A DNA stretch of 64,000 nucleotides from Pseudomonas rhizosphaerae (GTDB lineage: Bacteria > Pseudomonadota > Gammaproteobacteria > Pseudomonadales > Pseudomonadaceae), in contig NZ_CP009533.1 of the NCBI RefSeq assembly GCF_000761155.1, forward strand, positions 2,728,001 through 2,792,000, written 5' to 3'. The notes under the pieces are model-generated. The model was not told the DNA's origin. It did not search any database and saw only the letters and a program-made list of their open reading frames with translations. Both the position numbers and the translations under genes were made by a program. Positions 55,433 to 64,000 of the stretch are shown piece by piece. Positions within the stretch are counted from its first letter, which is position 1, and each line of letters opens with the position of its first letter.

Positions 55433-56269
55433 ATGAGCGCCTCGGAAAACACCCTGCCCAAGGCAGCACCGGCCGCGCGACCTGTTTCACCGGCCTGGCG
55501 TCGCGCGGCCAAGGGCTGGCTGCTGCCGTGCCTGATCGTTGCGGTGCTGGAAGTCGTGGTCAGGGCTGGCTGGATCCCGGCCTACCAGATGCCGGCGCCC
55601 AGCGATGTCGCAGTGACACTGGTCGAGCTGGCGCAAGGTGCGCTCGGCAAGCATGTGCTTGCCAGCGTCGGCCGCGTGCTCGCCGGTTTCGTCATCGGTG
55701 CGTCCCTGGCCTTGGTGTTCGCCGCATGGGTGGGCTTGAGCCGGGAAGCCGAAGCTTATCTTGAGCCGACCTTCGCCGGTCTGCGGGCGATACCGAGTTT
55801 GGCCTGGGTGCCATTGCTGCTGTTGTGGCTGGGCATCGACGAGACGTCCAAGGTCGTGCTGATCGCCATCGGCGCGTTCTTTCCGGTGTACGTCAACGGC
55901 GTGGCCGCCATACGCAACATCGACCGCAAGCTGGTCGAGGTCGGTCAGATGTATGGCTTCAATGCACGCCGGCTGACGCTGCGCATTCTGCTCCCGGCAG
56001 CCATGCCAGGGCTGTTCACGGGGCTGCGCAGCGGGCTGAGCATGGCCTGGATGTTTCTAGTGGCTGCCGAATTGATCGCCGCCACCAAAGGCCTGGGTTA
56101 CCTGCTCAGCGATGGCCGCGAAACCTCGCGACCCGATATCGTGCTGGCGGCCATCCTGGCCTTGGCGGTATTGGGCAAGCTCAGCGACGGCGTGCTCGCA
56201 GCCGTCGAAAGACGTTGCGTCAGCTGGCGCGACACCTTCACCGGCGAAGCCATGGGGAACCGATCATGA
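55433..56269 (+). CDS. ABC transporter permease, SsuC-like
   Basis: The 278-residue inner-membrane protein has about six helices and the coupling-loop motif (GQMYGFNARRLTLRILLPAAM in part). RAIPSLAWVPLLLLWLGI is typical of SsuC/TauC. It starts 4 bp after the binding protein and overlaps the ATPase by ATGA. Confidence 0.92.
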   Translation: MSASENTLPKAAPAARPVSPAWRRAAKGWLLPCLIVAVLEVVVRAGWIPAYQMPAPSDVAVTLVELAQGALGKHVLASVGRVLAGFVIGASLALVFAAWVGLSREAEAYLEPTFAGLRAIPSLAWVPLLLLWLGIDETSKVVLIAIGAFFPVYVNGVAAIRNIDRKLVEVGQMYGFNARRLTLRILLPAAMPGLFTGLRSGLSMAWMFLVAAELIAATKGLGYLLSDGRETSRPDIVLAAILALAVLGKLSDGVLAAVERRCVSWRDTFTGEAMGNRS

Positions 56270-56979
56270 GCGATGCCTTGCTGAGCATTCACGTGCGGCG
56301 CAAGACGTTCGGCGAGACCCTGGTGCTCAAGGACGTGGAGTTGCAGTTGCAACCCGGCGAGGTCGTCAGCCTGCTGGGTCCCAGCGGTTGCGGCAAAAGC
56401 ACCCTGCTGCGCATCGCTGCGGGCCTGGATCGGGACTACAGCGGCGAGCTGAGCAGTGCAGGCGAGTCGGTGGCATTCGTTTTTCAGGAGCCGCGGCTGA
56501 TGCCTTGGTTGAGCGTGGCGCGCAACATCGGCTTTCACGATGATGGGCACTATGACCAGGCCTGGGTACGGCAGCTGATCGAGGAAGTGGGCCTGAGCGG
56601 ATTTGCCGAGGCGCTGCCCAAGGCATTGTCAGGCGGCATGGCACAGCGGGTGGCGATTGCGCGGGGCCTTTATTCCAGGCCAAAGGTGCTGCTGCTGGAC
56701 GAGCCGTTCAGTGCAGTGGATGCATTTACCCGGATGAAGCTGCAGGATTTGTTGCTGGATTTAGCACGGCGGCATGACATTGCGCTGCTGTTGGTCACCC
56801 ATGATGTGGACGAGGCGCTGTACCTGAGTGACCGGGTGTTGGTGATGGGACATCGGGCCAGTGGGATAGGCGGTGGGATCGATGTGGATCTGGCGCAGCC
56901 GAGGGACCGGCGGAATCCGGTGTTGGCTGAGCTGAGAACACAGACCCTGACTCAGCTGAAGTCAGCGCATGTGGTTTGA
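56266..56979 (+). CDS. ABC transporter ATPase, SsuB-like
   Basis: The 237-residue ATPase has Walker A GPSGCGKST near residue 41, Q-loop FQEPRLMPW, signature LSGGMAQR, Walker B LLLDEPFSAVD and the switch His in LLVTHDVDEA. It drives the SsuC-like permease. No desulfonating monooxygenase is adjacent, so sulfonate use is inferred from family only. Confidence 0.93.
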   Translation: MSDALLSIHVRRKTFGETLVLKDVELQLQPGEVVSLLGPSGCGKSTLLRIAAGLDRDYSGELSSAGESVAFVFQEPRLMPWLSVARNIGFHDDGHYDQAWVRQLIEEVGLSGFAEALPKALSGGMAQRVAIARGLYSRPKVLLLDEPFSAVDAFTRMKLQDLLLDLARRHDIALLLVTHDVDEALYLSDRVLVMGHRASGIGGGIDVDLAQPRDRRNPVLAELRTQTLTQLKSAHVV

Positions 56980-57000
56980 TCTTTGTGCATGGCTTGAGTG

Positions 57001-57029
57001 CCTCTTCGCGGGCAGAGCCCGCTCCCACA
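57001..57029 (+). repeat. REP element, copy 1 of an inverted pair
   Basis: The 29-nt element starting CCTCTTCGCGGGCAGAGCCC is the exact mirror of 57057-57085. It is a Pseudomonas putida-style REP. Confidence 0.92.
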
Positions 57030-57056
57030 GGGTATCCCAACACACACTGGATCTTT

Positions 57057-57085
57057 TGTGGGAGCGGGCTCTGCCCGCGAAGAGG
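57057..57085 (-). repeat. REP element, copy 2 of an inverted pair
   Basis: The 29-nt element ends GCCCGCGAAGAGG. With copy 1 it forms a BIME-like pair with a 27 bp spacer, between convergent genes, where it can also end transcription. Confidence 0.92.
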
Positions 57086-57096
57086 CCGCCACTGCC

Positions 57097-57954
57097 TTAC
57101 AGAATAGGCTTGCCCCCAGTCACCGCATAGCGTGAACCCGAGATATAGCTGCTCTCATCCGACCCCAGCAGCACATAGATCGGCGACACCTCGACCGGCT
57201 GGCCTGGACGGCCCAGCGGTGTCTCCTCGCCAAACGTTTTCACCGCTTCGGGCGGCATGGTTGCGGGAATCAGCGGCGTCCAGATCGGACCCGGTGCCAC
57301 GCTGTTCACCCGAATGTTCTTCTTGCCCAGCAACTGCGCCAGGCCAGCGGTGAAGTTGGCAATCGCGCCCTTGGTGGTCGCATACGGCAGCAAGGTCGGC
57401 TTGGGCATGTCCGAGTTGACCGAACTGGTGTTGATGATCGAGCCACCCGATGGCATGTGCGGCACCGCAGCCTTGCAGATACGAAACATCGCGGTGATGT
57501 TGATATCGAAGGTGCGCACCCATTCCTCGTCCGGAATTTCGTCCAGAGTCTCGTGGCTCATCTGGAACGCGGCGTTGTTGACCAGTACATCGATGCGACC
57601 AAAACGCTCGACCGTCTTCTCGACGATGGCCAGGCACTGTTCACGCTCAGCCAGGTCGCCCGGCAGCAGCAGGCACTGTCGCCCTGCTTCCTCGACATAA
57701 CGCGCCGTGTCCTTGGCATCCTCATGTTCGTCCAGGTAGGAAATCACCACGTCCGCACCTTCGCGAGCGTAGGCAATTGCCACGGCGCGACCGATGCCGC
57801 TGTCACCCCCGGTAATCAGGGCGACCTTGTTGGCCATCCGGCCCGAACCCTTGTAGCTGGTTTCGCCACAATCGGGCACTGGATTCATCTTCGACTGCGT
57901 GCCAGGCACCGACTGTTGCTGCGGCTCGAACGGCGGAGTTGGATAGTTGGCCAT
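57097..57954 (-). CDS. SDR family oxidoreductase, YghA-like
   Basis: The 285-residue protein has the N-terminal extension of the YghA/general-stress SDR group (TPPFEPQQQSVPGTQSKMNP), the NAD(P) loop TGGDSGIGRAVA, the NNAA motif, Ser in NTSSVNSDM and catalytic Tyr-Lys in YATTKGA. It reduces or oxidises an unknown alcohol or carbonyl. GAGGT precedes ATG 57954. Confidence 0.92.
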   Translation of the reverse strand: MANYPTPPFEPQQQSVPGTQSKMNPVPDCGETSYKGSGRMANKVALITGGDSGIGRAVAIAYAREGADVVISYLDEHEDAKDTARYVEEAGRQCLLLPGDLAEREQCLAIVEKTVERFGRIDVLVNNAAFQMSHETLDEIPDEEWVRTFDINITAMFRICKAAVPHMPSGGSIINTSSVNSDMPKPTLLPYATTKGAIANFTAGLAQLLGKKNIRVNSVAPGPIWTPLIPATMPPEAVKTFGEETPLGRPGQPVEVSPIYVLLGSDESSYISGSRYAVTGGKPIL

Positions 57955-58208
57955 GTGTACCTCAAAGGTTGACGAAAGAAGACTGGCTTGATCGGTGAGC
58001 GCAAAACGCCTGCACCGAAAAAGATTCACTGTGCAAAGTCGACTTCCCTGCCGGCGCAAAAGTTTGAATTTTCTGCCCAGCCGATTCGTTGGCGTCCATG
58101 TCGCCATCCCTGTCACCGGCAATGAAGACGCAAGGAATCTCTCGCGTCACGCCGAGTCACAACCCTGTAACCGATGCATTTTTCCATCAAGCAGCCAGAG
58201 AGGCATTC

Positions 58209-58487
58209 ATGAGCAACGTCGAACTTGAGCACGAAGTACTCACCCGTTTGCTGCACGCCCATCCCCATGGCCTGGGCAAGGAAATCCTCGACAACTATCG
58301 GGGTGAAAAGGCTGTCGCCGGCATGATCAAGACTCTCCAGGAACGAGGGCTGATACAAGGCAAGCCAGTCACGGTCGAAGACCATGAGCCTGCACTCGAA
58401 TACCCGATCAAGCTGAGCAGCTCCGGGGTCGAAGCCGCGAAGAAACACGACGCCGAAAAAGGCGCCAACCCGCACGCCGCCTCGTAG
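58209..58487 (+). CDS. Small hypothetical protein
   Basis: The 92-residue protein (HEVLTRLLHAHPHGLGKEIL, then GMIKTLQERGLIQGKP) looks like a small winged-helix-type fold with a polar tail; no family recognised. AGAGAGG is 6 bases before ATG. It is divergent from the SDR gene and ends with an intrinsic terminator. Confidence 0.75.
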   Translation: MSNVELEHEVLTRLLHAHPHGLGKEILDNYRGEKAVAGMIKTLQERGLIQGKPVTVEDHEPALEYPIKLSSSGVEAAKKHDAEKGANPHAAS

Positions 58488-58505
58488 GGCCGTGCAGGTG
58501 CATAG

Positions 58506-58536
58506 GGGCATCAAGTCAGCTTGATGCCCTTTTTTT
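58506..58536 (+). terminator. Rho-independent terminator after the 92-residue gene
   Basis: GGGCATCAAG and CTTGATGCCC form a 10 bp stem with loop TCAG and a T tract. Confidence 0.92.
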
Positions 58537-58586
58537 GTCGGAAAACGAATGCCTTGAAACAGCGGGTCAACTGAGAAAAACAAGAC

Positions 58587-59492
58587 TCAGGCGCAGGTGA
58601 CGGCCTTGACGAATATCAGTTGCAGAAAGCGGCTGATGTAATCGTCCTGCGCATAGGCATCGGCCAGACAAGCGCGCGCCTTGTCCAGGTGCTCCTGCAA
58701 GCGCCGCTTCACTTCATCTTCACCACACAACGCCATGAAGGTCGACTTGCCATCGTCCTTGCCTTGATCCTTGGCCGTGCCTGGGCTGTGGTCGTGAAGA
58801 TCGTCGTACAGCTGGAAAGCCTGCCCCAGCTCCAGGGCGAAGCATTGCAGCACAGCGCGCGTAGGGGGCGGTGCATCGCTGATCAGATAGGCCATGTCCA
58901 TGATCGCGCTGAACAACACCCCGGTCTTGAGGTTGTTGGTGGCGGCGATTTCTTCGGCGGTGCGTGGATGCAGGCCGTCGCGCAGGTCCTGCAACTGACC
59001 ACGGGCCAGGCCATGAGCGCCGATGGCATTCGCCATGATTTCGACCAGTTGGGTACGGATCGAGGGCTTGAGCCCCTCGATACCCGCCACCACCGCAAAC
59101 GCTCGGGACAACAGCGCCACCGCCGCCAGAATGGCAACGTCCTCGCCATAGGCCAGGTGCGTGGTGACACGACCGCGACGCAGCTTGGCGTTGTCCATGC
59201 ACGGCATGTCGTCGAGCACCAGGGAGGCGGCGTGCACCATTTCCACCGCACAGCCCAGGTCCAGCGCAGCCTGATCACTGGCGCCCAGGCCGTTCGAGGC
59301 CAGGATCAACAGGATCGGACGCATCCGCTTGCCCGGTGCCAGGGCACCGTCGCGCATCGCCGTGGCCACCAGGTCGCGCTCGTTGCTCGCTACCGGCAGC
59401 AAGGCGTCCAGACGCGACTCGATGGTGTGCCGCAGCAAAGCCATGTGCTCGGTGAAACCGGTATCGCTGGTCGCGGGCGTATCAGCTGTCAT
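58587..59492 (-). CDS. crtE: Geranylgeranyl diphosphate synthase CrtE
   Basis: The 301-residue polyprenyl synthase extends farnesyl or smaller diphosphates to the C20 precursor of phytoene. First Asp-rich motif LDDMPCMDNA and second DDLHDH are visible, with GKRMRPIL and FQLYDDLHD. GAGGGAA lies 5 bases before ATG 59492; an in-frame start at 59576 lacks a site. Unlike Pantoea clusters, it is divergent from the rest. Confidence 0.93.
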   Translation of the reverse strand: MTADTPATSDTGFTEHMALLRHTIESRLDALLPVASNERDLVATAMRDGALAPGKRMRPILLILASNGLGASDQAALDLGCAVEMVHAASLVLDDMPCMDNAKLRRGRVTTHLAYGEDVAILAAVALLSRAFAVVAGIEGLKPSIRTQLVEIMANAIGAHGLARGQLQDLRDGLHPRTAEEIAATNNLKTGVLFSAIMDMAYLISDAPPPTRAVLQCFALELGQAFQLYDDLHDHSPGTAKDQGKDDGKSTFMALCGEDEVKRRLQEHLDKARACLADAYAQDDYISRFLQLIFVKAVTCA

Positions 59493-59714
59493 CGTTCCCT
59501 CTGTTCTTGTTTCGAGTCCTGCGGCGGCCGGAGACGAGGTTTCGGCAGGATCGGGCACGGGTGCAGACATTCGCAAACAAGGAACGACTGCGCACCGCCG
59601 GTGCCTGAGCCTGTGAAGATGGACATACGTTATGCGAATATGAACGCGCCGTACAACTCTCTACCATGGACAGACCGCAGGCGGCCGTAAATGATCCTGA
59701 GCAATGGAGCTGAC
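59493..59714. promoter_or_regulatory. Divergent crtE/idi control region
   Basis: A 222 bp gap with no gene. It must hold the promoters of both carotenoid transcripts. CATA-CGT-TATG at 59626-59636 is a short palindrome in the idi-proximal half; otherwise nothing distinctive. Confidence 0.45.
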
Positions 59715-60761
59715 ATGAAGCACGACGAGTTGAGTCGACGCAAGGATGACCATTTGGACATCGTTCTGGACCCACTCAGAGCCGGTACGCGAGCAAGCGC
59801 CGGCTGGGACGCCGTGCAGTTCGAACACTGTGCCTTGCCTGAACTCGACCTGGCCGACATCGACTTGCGCAGCTCGTTGCTCGGCATCGCCTTGCAGGCC
59901 CCGCTGCTGATCAGCTCCATGACCGGCGGTGCAGCGCGCGCCGTGGCGATCAATCACCACTTGGCCGAAGCGGCGCAGGCCCTGGGCATCGCCATGGGCG
60001 TAGGTTCGCAGCGTGTAAGTCTGCAAACCGGCAACGACCAGGGGCTCACCCGTGAGCTGCGGCGCATCGCCCCGGACATCCCCCTGCTGGCCAACATCGG
60101 CGCGGCGCAGTTGCTTGAAAAAGACGGCATGGACCTGGCCCACCGCGCGGTCGACACCCTGGAAGCCAACGGCTTGATCATTCATCTCAACCCGCTGCAG
60201 GAAGCGGTGCAGCCCGAAGGCGACCGACACTGGCGAGGCGTGCTGGCGCAGATTGCCCGTGCGGTGACCGTGCTCAAGGTGCCGGTGGTGATCAAGGAAG
60301 TCGGCGCGGGGCTTTCGGCCAGCGTGGCGCAGACTTTGGTCGAAGCCGGTGTGCAGGTCATCGATGTGGCGGGCGCAGGCGGGACCAGTTGGGCCGCGGT
60401 GGAAGGCGAACGCGCCACCCGGGCGGCCGACCGCGCGGTGGCCATGGCCTTCGCCGGCTGGGGCATTCCTACCGCCACCTGCGTGCAGACGGTCCGTCAG
60501 GCGCTGCCCGATGTACGCTTGATCGCTTCGGGCGGCGTGCGCGATGGCGTCGATGCGGCCAAGGCCATCCGCCTGGGCGCCGACCTCGTCGGTCAGGCCG
60601 CCAGTGTGTTGCCGGGCGCTACGCTGTCCACGGAAGCGGTGATCGAACACTTCGAAGTGGTCATCCGCCAGCTTCGCGTAGCCTGTTTCTGCACCGGTTC
60701 GGCCAATCTGGCAGGGCTGCGTCATGCCCGTCTGCTCGATTCGCGGGCCTTGCCTCGATGA
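59715..60761 (+). CDS. idi: Type 2 isopentenyl-diphosphate delta-isomerase
   Basis: The 348-residue FMN-dependent enzyme interconverts IPP and DMAPP, supplying CrtE. Features: [11 protein letters not shown] at the start, [20 protein letters not shown], and [15 protein letters not shown] with FMN contacts [13 protein letters not shown] precedes ATG 59715. It overlaps crtX by ATGA. Type 2 isomerases are found in Pantoea-like crt clusters as here. Confidence 0.94.
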   Translation: MKHDELSRRKDDHLDIVLDPLRAGTRASAGWDAVQFEHCALPELDLADIDLRSSLLGIALQAPLLISSMTGGAARAVAINHHLAEAAQALGIAMGVGSQRVSLQTGNDQGLTRELRRIAPDIPLLANIGAAQLLEKDGMDLAHRAVDTLEANGLIIHLNPLQEAVQPEGDRHWRGVLAQIARAVTVLKVPVVIKEVGAGLSASVAQTLVEAGVQVIDVAGAGGTSWAAVEGERATRAADRAVAMAFAGWGIPTATCVQTVRQALPDVRLIASGGVRDGVDAAKAIRLGADLVGQAASVLPGATLSTEAVIEHFEVVIRQLRVACFCTGSANLAGLRHARLLDSRALPR

Positions 60762-62032
60762 GTCATTTCGGCGTCGTCGCGCCCGCCTATTACAGTCATT
60801 TCCACGCGTTGCAGGCGCTGGCCCAGGAGCTCATGCAGCGCGGTCATCGAGTCACCTTTTTTCACCAGGCCGACGCGGCGCGTTGGGTCACGGCCCCGGG
60901 CATCGGCTATTGCGTGCTGGGCGCCGCCAGCCACCCGCCCGGCAGCCTGCAACGCAGTCTGCGCCTGGCGGCCAGCCCCGGCACACCCTGGGGTCTGCGG
61001 CAGATCATCGAGCAGTTGGCCGCCACCACCCGCATGTTCTGCAACGAGCTACCGGCTGCCCTGGAGCAGCACGGTGTCGACGCGCTGCTGTGCGATCAAA
61101 TGGAAGCGGGCGGTGGCCTGGTCGCGGAAAGCCTGGGGCTGCCCTTCGTCTCGATCGCCTGCGCCCTGCCGGTCAACCGCGAGCCGGGCCTGCCGCTGCC
61201 AGTGATGCCGTTCGCCTACGGCACCGACGAGCGCAGCCTGCACATGTACCGCGGCAGTACGCAGGTCTACGACTGGCTGATGAAGCCCCATGCACGCGCC
61301 ATCCAGGACGCCGCGAAAGCCCTCGGACTAGCGCCGCGCAGTGCCCTGCACGAGTGCCTTTCGCCGTTGGCGCAAATCAGCCAGACCCTGGCGGGCTTCG
61401 ACTTCCCGCGCCAGGCCGCCCCAGCGCATCTGCACGCGGTCGGTCCGCTGCGCAACGCTTCCACAACCGCTCAAGGCAGTTGGCCGATCGACCCGCACCG
61501 CCCGTTCATCTTCGCCAGCCTGGGCACCTTGCAGGGCCAGCGCCTGGGCATGTTCGAGCAGATCGCCAAGGCCTGTCGGCAACTGGATGCGCAACTGCTG
61601 ATCGCCCACTGCGGGCTGCTCGATGCAGCGGCCGAAAAACGCTTGTGCGCGCTTGGCGCCACTTGGGTCACAGACTTTGCTCCCCAGCAATGGGCACTCG
61701 AACACGCCGACGCAGTGGTCACCCACGGCGGCCTGAACACCGTGATGGACGCCATCGCCAGCGCCACTCCGATGCTGGTGATGCCGATTGCCTTCGACCA
61801 GCCCGGCGTAGCCGCGCGGGTCCGCCATCATGGCCTGGGCCTGCAATTGCATCGCCGCGCCCGCTCGCCGCGCATCGCCCAGACGCTGCGTGAGGTCCTG
61901 GACCTGTCGACCCAGCCCTTTGCCCGCTTGAGCGGGGAACTGTCCAGCGCAGGTGGCACGCTGAAGGCAGCCGACATCGTCGAAACCGCAATAAACACAC
62001 GACAGCCCGTATTGGCCGGAGCCTTGGCATGA
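60758..62032 (+). CDS. crtX: Zeaxanthin glucosyltransferase CrtX
   Basis: The 424-residue GT1 enzyme glucosylates the hydroxyls of zeaxanthin. N-terminus [20 protein letters not shown] and the UDP-sugar motif [26 protein letters not shown] fit CrtX. It overlaps both idi and crtY by four bases. Its presence predicts glycosylated zeaxanthin, provided crtZ and crtB lie beyond the right edge. Confidence 0.92.
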   Translation: MSHFGVVAPAYYSHFHALQALAQELMQRGHRVTFFHQADAARWVTAPGIGYCVLGAASHPPGSLQRSLRLAASPGTPWGLRQIIEQLAATTRMFCNELPAALEQHGVDALLCDQMEAGGGLVAESLGLPFVSIACALPVNREPGLPLPVMPFAYGTDERSLHMYRGSTQVYDWLMKPHARAIQDAAKALGLAPRSALHECLSPLAQISQTLAGFDFPRQAAPAHLHAVGPLRNASTTAQGSWPIDPHRPFIFASLGTLQGQRLGMFEQIAKACRQLDAQLLIAHCGLLDAAAEKRLCALGATWVTDFAPQQWALEHADAVVTHGGLNTVMDAIASATPMLVMPIAFDQPGVAARVRHHGLGLQLHRRARSPRIAQTLREVLDLSTQPFARLSGELSSAGGTLKAADIVETAINTRQPVLAGALA

Positions 62033-63204
62033 CGTACGACCTGATACTGGCCGGCGCCGGCCTGGCCAATGGCCTGATCGCCTGGCGCTTGCACCAGGCG
62101 CGTCCGGAGCTGAACATCCTGTGCATCGATGCGCAGCAGAGTCTGGGGGGCAACCATACCTGGTCCTTTCACGACGGCGACCTGACCGCCGAACAGCATC
62201 ACTGGATCGAGCCGCTGGTGGTCAAGCGCTGGCCCAGTTACCAGGTGCATTTCCCCCAGGTCTCTCGGGTGCTCGACAGTGGCTACGCCAGCATCACCAG
62301 CGAGCGCTTCGCCGAGGTCGTTACCCAGGCGTTGGGCGACCGACTGCGCCTGGGTGAAACCATCACCGAACTGGGCCCGCGTCACGTACGCCTGGCCAGC
62401 GGCGAAACGTTGCAGGCCCGCGCGGTCATCGACGGGCGCGGGGTGCGGCCCAGCCCACACCTCGTGCTCGGCCAGCAGGCGTTCGTCGGTCAATTGCTGC
62501 GCCTGGAGCAGCCGCACGGGTTGCTCGGTCCGATCATCATGGATGCCCGGGTGGATCAGGGTGATGGCTACCGTTTCGTCTATGTGCTGCCCTTTTCGGC
62601 CGATACCGTGCTGGTGGAAGACACTCACTATGTGGATCGCCATACCCTGAGCACCGAGCAGTTGCGCGAGCACATCGCCGAGTACGTGCGTTGGCAAGGC
62701 TGGACAGTCGCCCAGTGCCTGCGCGAAGAACAAGGCGTGCTGCCGATCACCCTGGCCGGCGACTTCCAGGCCTTCTGGCAGGAAGCCGCCGGCCAACCGC
62801 TCAGCGGCCTGCGCGCGGGCCTGTTTCACTGCACCACCGGTTATTCGCTACCCCATGCCGTACGCCTGGCCCACTGGCTGGCACAACAGCCGGTCATGGA
62901 CGCCGATAGCCTGTTCACAGGCATCCGCGACCACGCCCGCCAGCAGTGGAACGACCAAGGTTTTTACCGTCTGCTCAACCGCATGCTGTTCCTGGCCGGC
63001 AAGCCCGAGAACCGCTGGCGGGTGATGCAGCGCTTCTACCGTTTGTCGCCCGCATTGATCAGCCGTTTCTACGCAGGCCAAAACCACTGGCGTGACCGCG
63101 CCCGCATTCTCGTCGGCAAGCCGCCCGTGCCCGTCGACGAGGCCGTGCGCGCCGCCCTCAGATTTTCTCCCCGGCAGTTCGAGAACCCACATGAATCCAG
63201 CTAA
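62029..63204 (+). CDS. crtY: Lycopene beta-cyclase CrtY
   Basis: The 391-residue enzyme cyclises lycopene to beta-carotene. It begins with a Rossmann fold (LILAGAGLANGLIAWRL) and has GGNHTWSFHDGDL, typical of bacterial CrtY, and AVIDGRGV. It overlaps crtX by ATGA and crtI by 14 bp. Confidence 0.94.
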   Translation: MTYDLILAGAGLANGLIAWRLHQARPELNILCIDAQQSLGGNHTWSFHDGDLTAEQHHWIEPLVVKRWPSYQVHFPQVSRVLDSGYASITSERFAEVVTQALGDRLRLGETITELGPRHVRLASGETLQARAVIDGRGVRPSPHLVLGQQAFVGQLLRLEQPHGLLGPIIMDARVDQGDGYRFVYVLPFSADTVLVEDTHYVDRHTLSTEQLREHIAEYVRWQGWTVAQCLREEQGVLPITLAGDFQAFWQEAAGQPLSGLRAGLFHCTTGYSLPHAVRLAHWLAQQPVMDADSLFTGIRDHARQQWNDQGFYRLLNRMLFLAGKPENRWRVMQRFYRLSPALISRFYAGQNHWRDRARILVGKPPVPVDEAVRAALRFSPRQFENPHESS

Positions 63205-64000
63205 AACCGCCATCGTCATCGGCGCAGGCTTCGGCGGCCTGGCCCTGGCGATCCGTCTGCAAGCCGCGGGCATCCACACCACCTTGCTGGAGAAACGCGA
63301 CCAGCCCGGGGGCCGAGCCTATGTCTATCGCGACCAGGGCTTCACCTTCGATGCCGGCCCGACCGTGATTACCGATCCCACGGCCATCGAAGAGCTGTTC
63401 ACCCTCAGCGGCAAGCGCATGGCCGACTACGTCGATCTGCTGCCGGTCAAGCCCTTCTACCGCCTCTGCTGGGAAGACGGCACGAAGTTCGACTATGCCA
63501 ACGACCAGGCCGAACTGGACCGCCAGATCCATGCCCTGAACCCACCGGACGTGGCCGGCTACCAGCGCTTCCTGGCCTACTCCCAGGCGGTGTTCAAGGA
63601 AGGCTACCTCAAGCTGGGCGCGGTACCGTTCCTGTCGTTCCGCGACATGCTCCAGGCCGGCCCGCAGTTGGCGCGTCTGCAGGCCTGGCGCAGCGTCTAT
63701 TCGATGGTGTCCAGCTTCATCGAGCACGACCAACTGCGCCAGGCGTTCTCGTTCCACTCGCTGCTGGTGGGTGGCAACCCGTTCGCCACCTCGTCGATCT
63801 ATACCCTGATCCATGCCCTGGAGCGCGAATGGGGCGTGTGGTTTCCCAAAGGCGGTACCGGGGCACTGGTGCAAGGCATGGTCAAGTTGTTCCAGGACCT
63901 GGGCGGGACGCTGGAGTTGAACGCGGAAGTAGCCGGCATCGATGTCGAGAACGATCGCGCCACGGCGGTGCATGCCCGCGACGGTCGAAGCTGGCGCGCC
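63191..64000 (+). CDS. crtI: Phytoene desaturase CrtI, truncated by window edge
   Basis: The 270 visible codons encode the FAD-dependent desaturase that turns phytoene into lycopene. The FAD motif VIGAGFGGLALAIRLQAAG with LEKRDQPGGRAYVY and TFDAGPTVITDP is complete. The full enzyme has about 490 residues; the rest is past position 64000. It begins inside the 3' end of crtY. Confidence 0.95.
   Translation, partial: MNPAKTAIVIGAGFGGLALAIRLQAAGIHTTLLEKRDQPGGRAYVYRDQGFTFDAGPTVITDPTAIEELFTLSGKRMADYVDLLPVKPFYRLCWEDGTKFDYANDQAELDRQIHALNPPDVAGYQRFLAYSQAVFKEGYLKLGAVPFLSFRDMLQAGPQLARLQAWRSVYSMVSSFIEHDQLRQAFSFHSLLVGGNPFATSSIYTLIHALEREWGVWFPKGGTGALVQGMVKLFQDLGGTLELNAEVAGIDVENDRATAVHARDGRSWRA

Overview
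The window reads as chromosomal DNA of a fluorescent-type Pseudomonas, probably a yellow-pigmented member of the P. putida/P. fulva side of the genus. This rests on a PrrF small RNA under a Fur box, a gacA-uvrC-pgsA-tRNA block, a MexEF-OprN pump, putida-style REP palindromes, high GC and dense Pseudomonas-like coding. The species call is inference; no search was run.

Layout. 1-4.4 kb: a LysR regulator cut by the left edge and divergent from a succinate-semialdehyde dehydrogenase (ptrR/sad-like), a pirin, an Lrp-type regulator, the iron-responsive sRNA PrrF, and an odd small protein joining sigma region 4 to the FecR N-terminal module. 4.4-16 kb: DNA polymerase II and topoisomerase III transcribed divergently around a LexA-like box, a YkgJ-type Cys-rich protein, an ECF sigma/anti-sigma pair with a DUF3455 exported protein, a ZIP transporter, a sirtuin, a DHH phosphoesterase and a membrane GGDEF protein. 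16-22 kb: an acyltransferase, tRNA-Cys, tRNA-Gly, pgsA, uvrC, gacA, then a divergent phage-type repressor pair and a GNAT gene.

22.2-23.9 kb: a DAHP synthase (aroF) preceded by two consecutive short ORFs crowded with Phe, Tyr and Trp codons, with an intrinsic terminator between them and a perfect hairpin at the aroF ribosome-binding site. This looks like a two-stage aromatic attenuator and is the strongest regulatory finding here. 24-36 kb: EAL phosphodiesterase, RarD, a TerC/CBS membrane protein, mexEF-oprN, a GNAT and a LysR gene. 36.3-36.9 kb: a tandem-repeat array between REP-like inverted ends. 36.9-45.4 kb: a fused EgtB-EgtD ergothioneine enzyme, LigD, and a urate/ureide catabolic set (hiuH divergent from puuE-uraD-alc-allA).

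45.4-57 kb: an aminotransferase, a pqi (MCE-type lipid transport) operon with PqiA split in two, a single-domain response regulator, a PhnN/AMP-phosphorylase-like fusion that could turn nucleoside monophosphates into PRPP, an MFS transporter and a sulfonate-type ABC operon. 57-64 kb: a REP pair, a stress-type SDR, a small protein, and a zeaxanthin-glucoside type carotenoid cluster with crtE divergent from idi-crtX-crtY-crtI; crtI runs off the right edge.

The best candidates for something undescribed are the double aromatic leader of aroF, the PhnN-phosphorylase fusion, the EgtB-EgtD fusion and the sigma4-FecR mini-protein next to PrrF.
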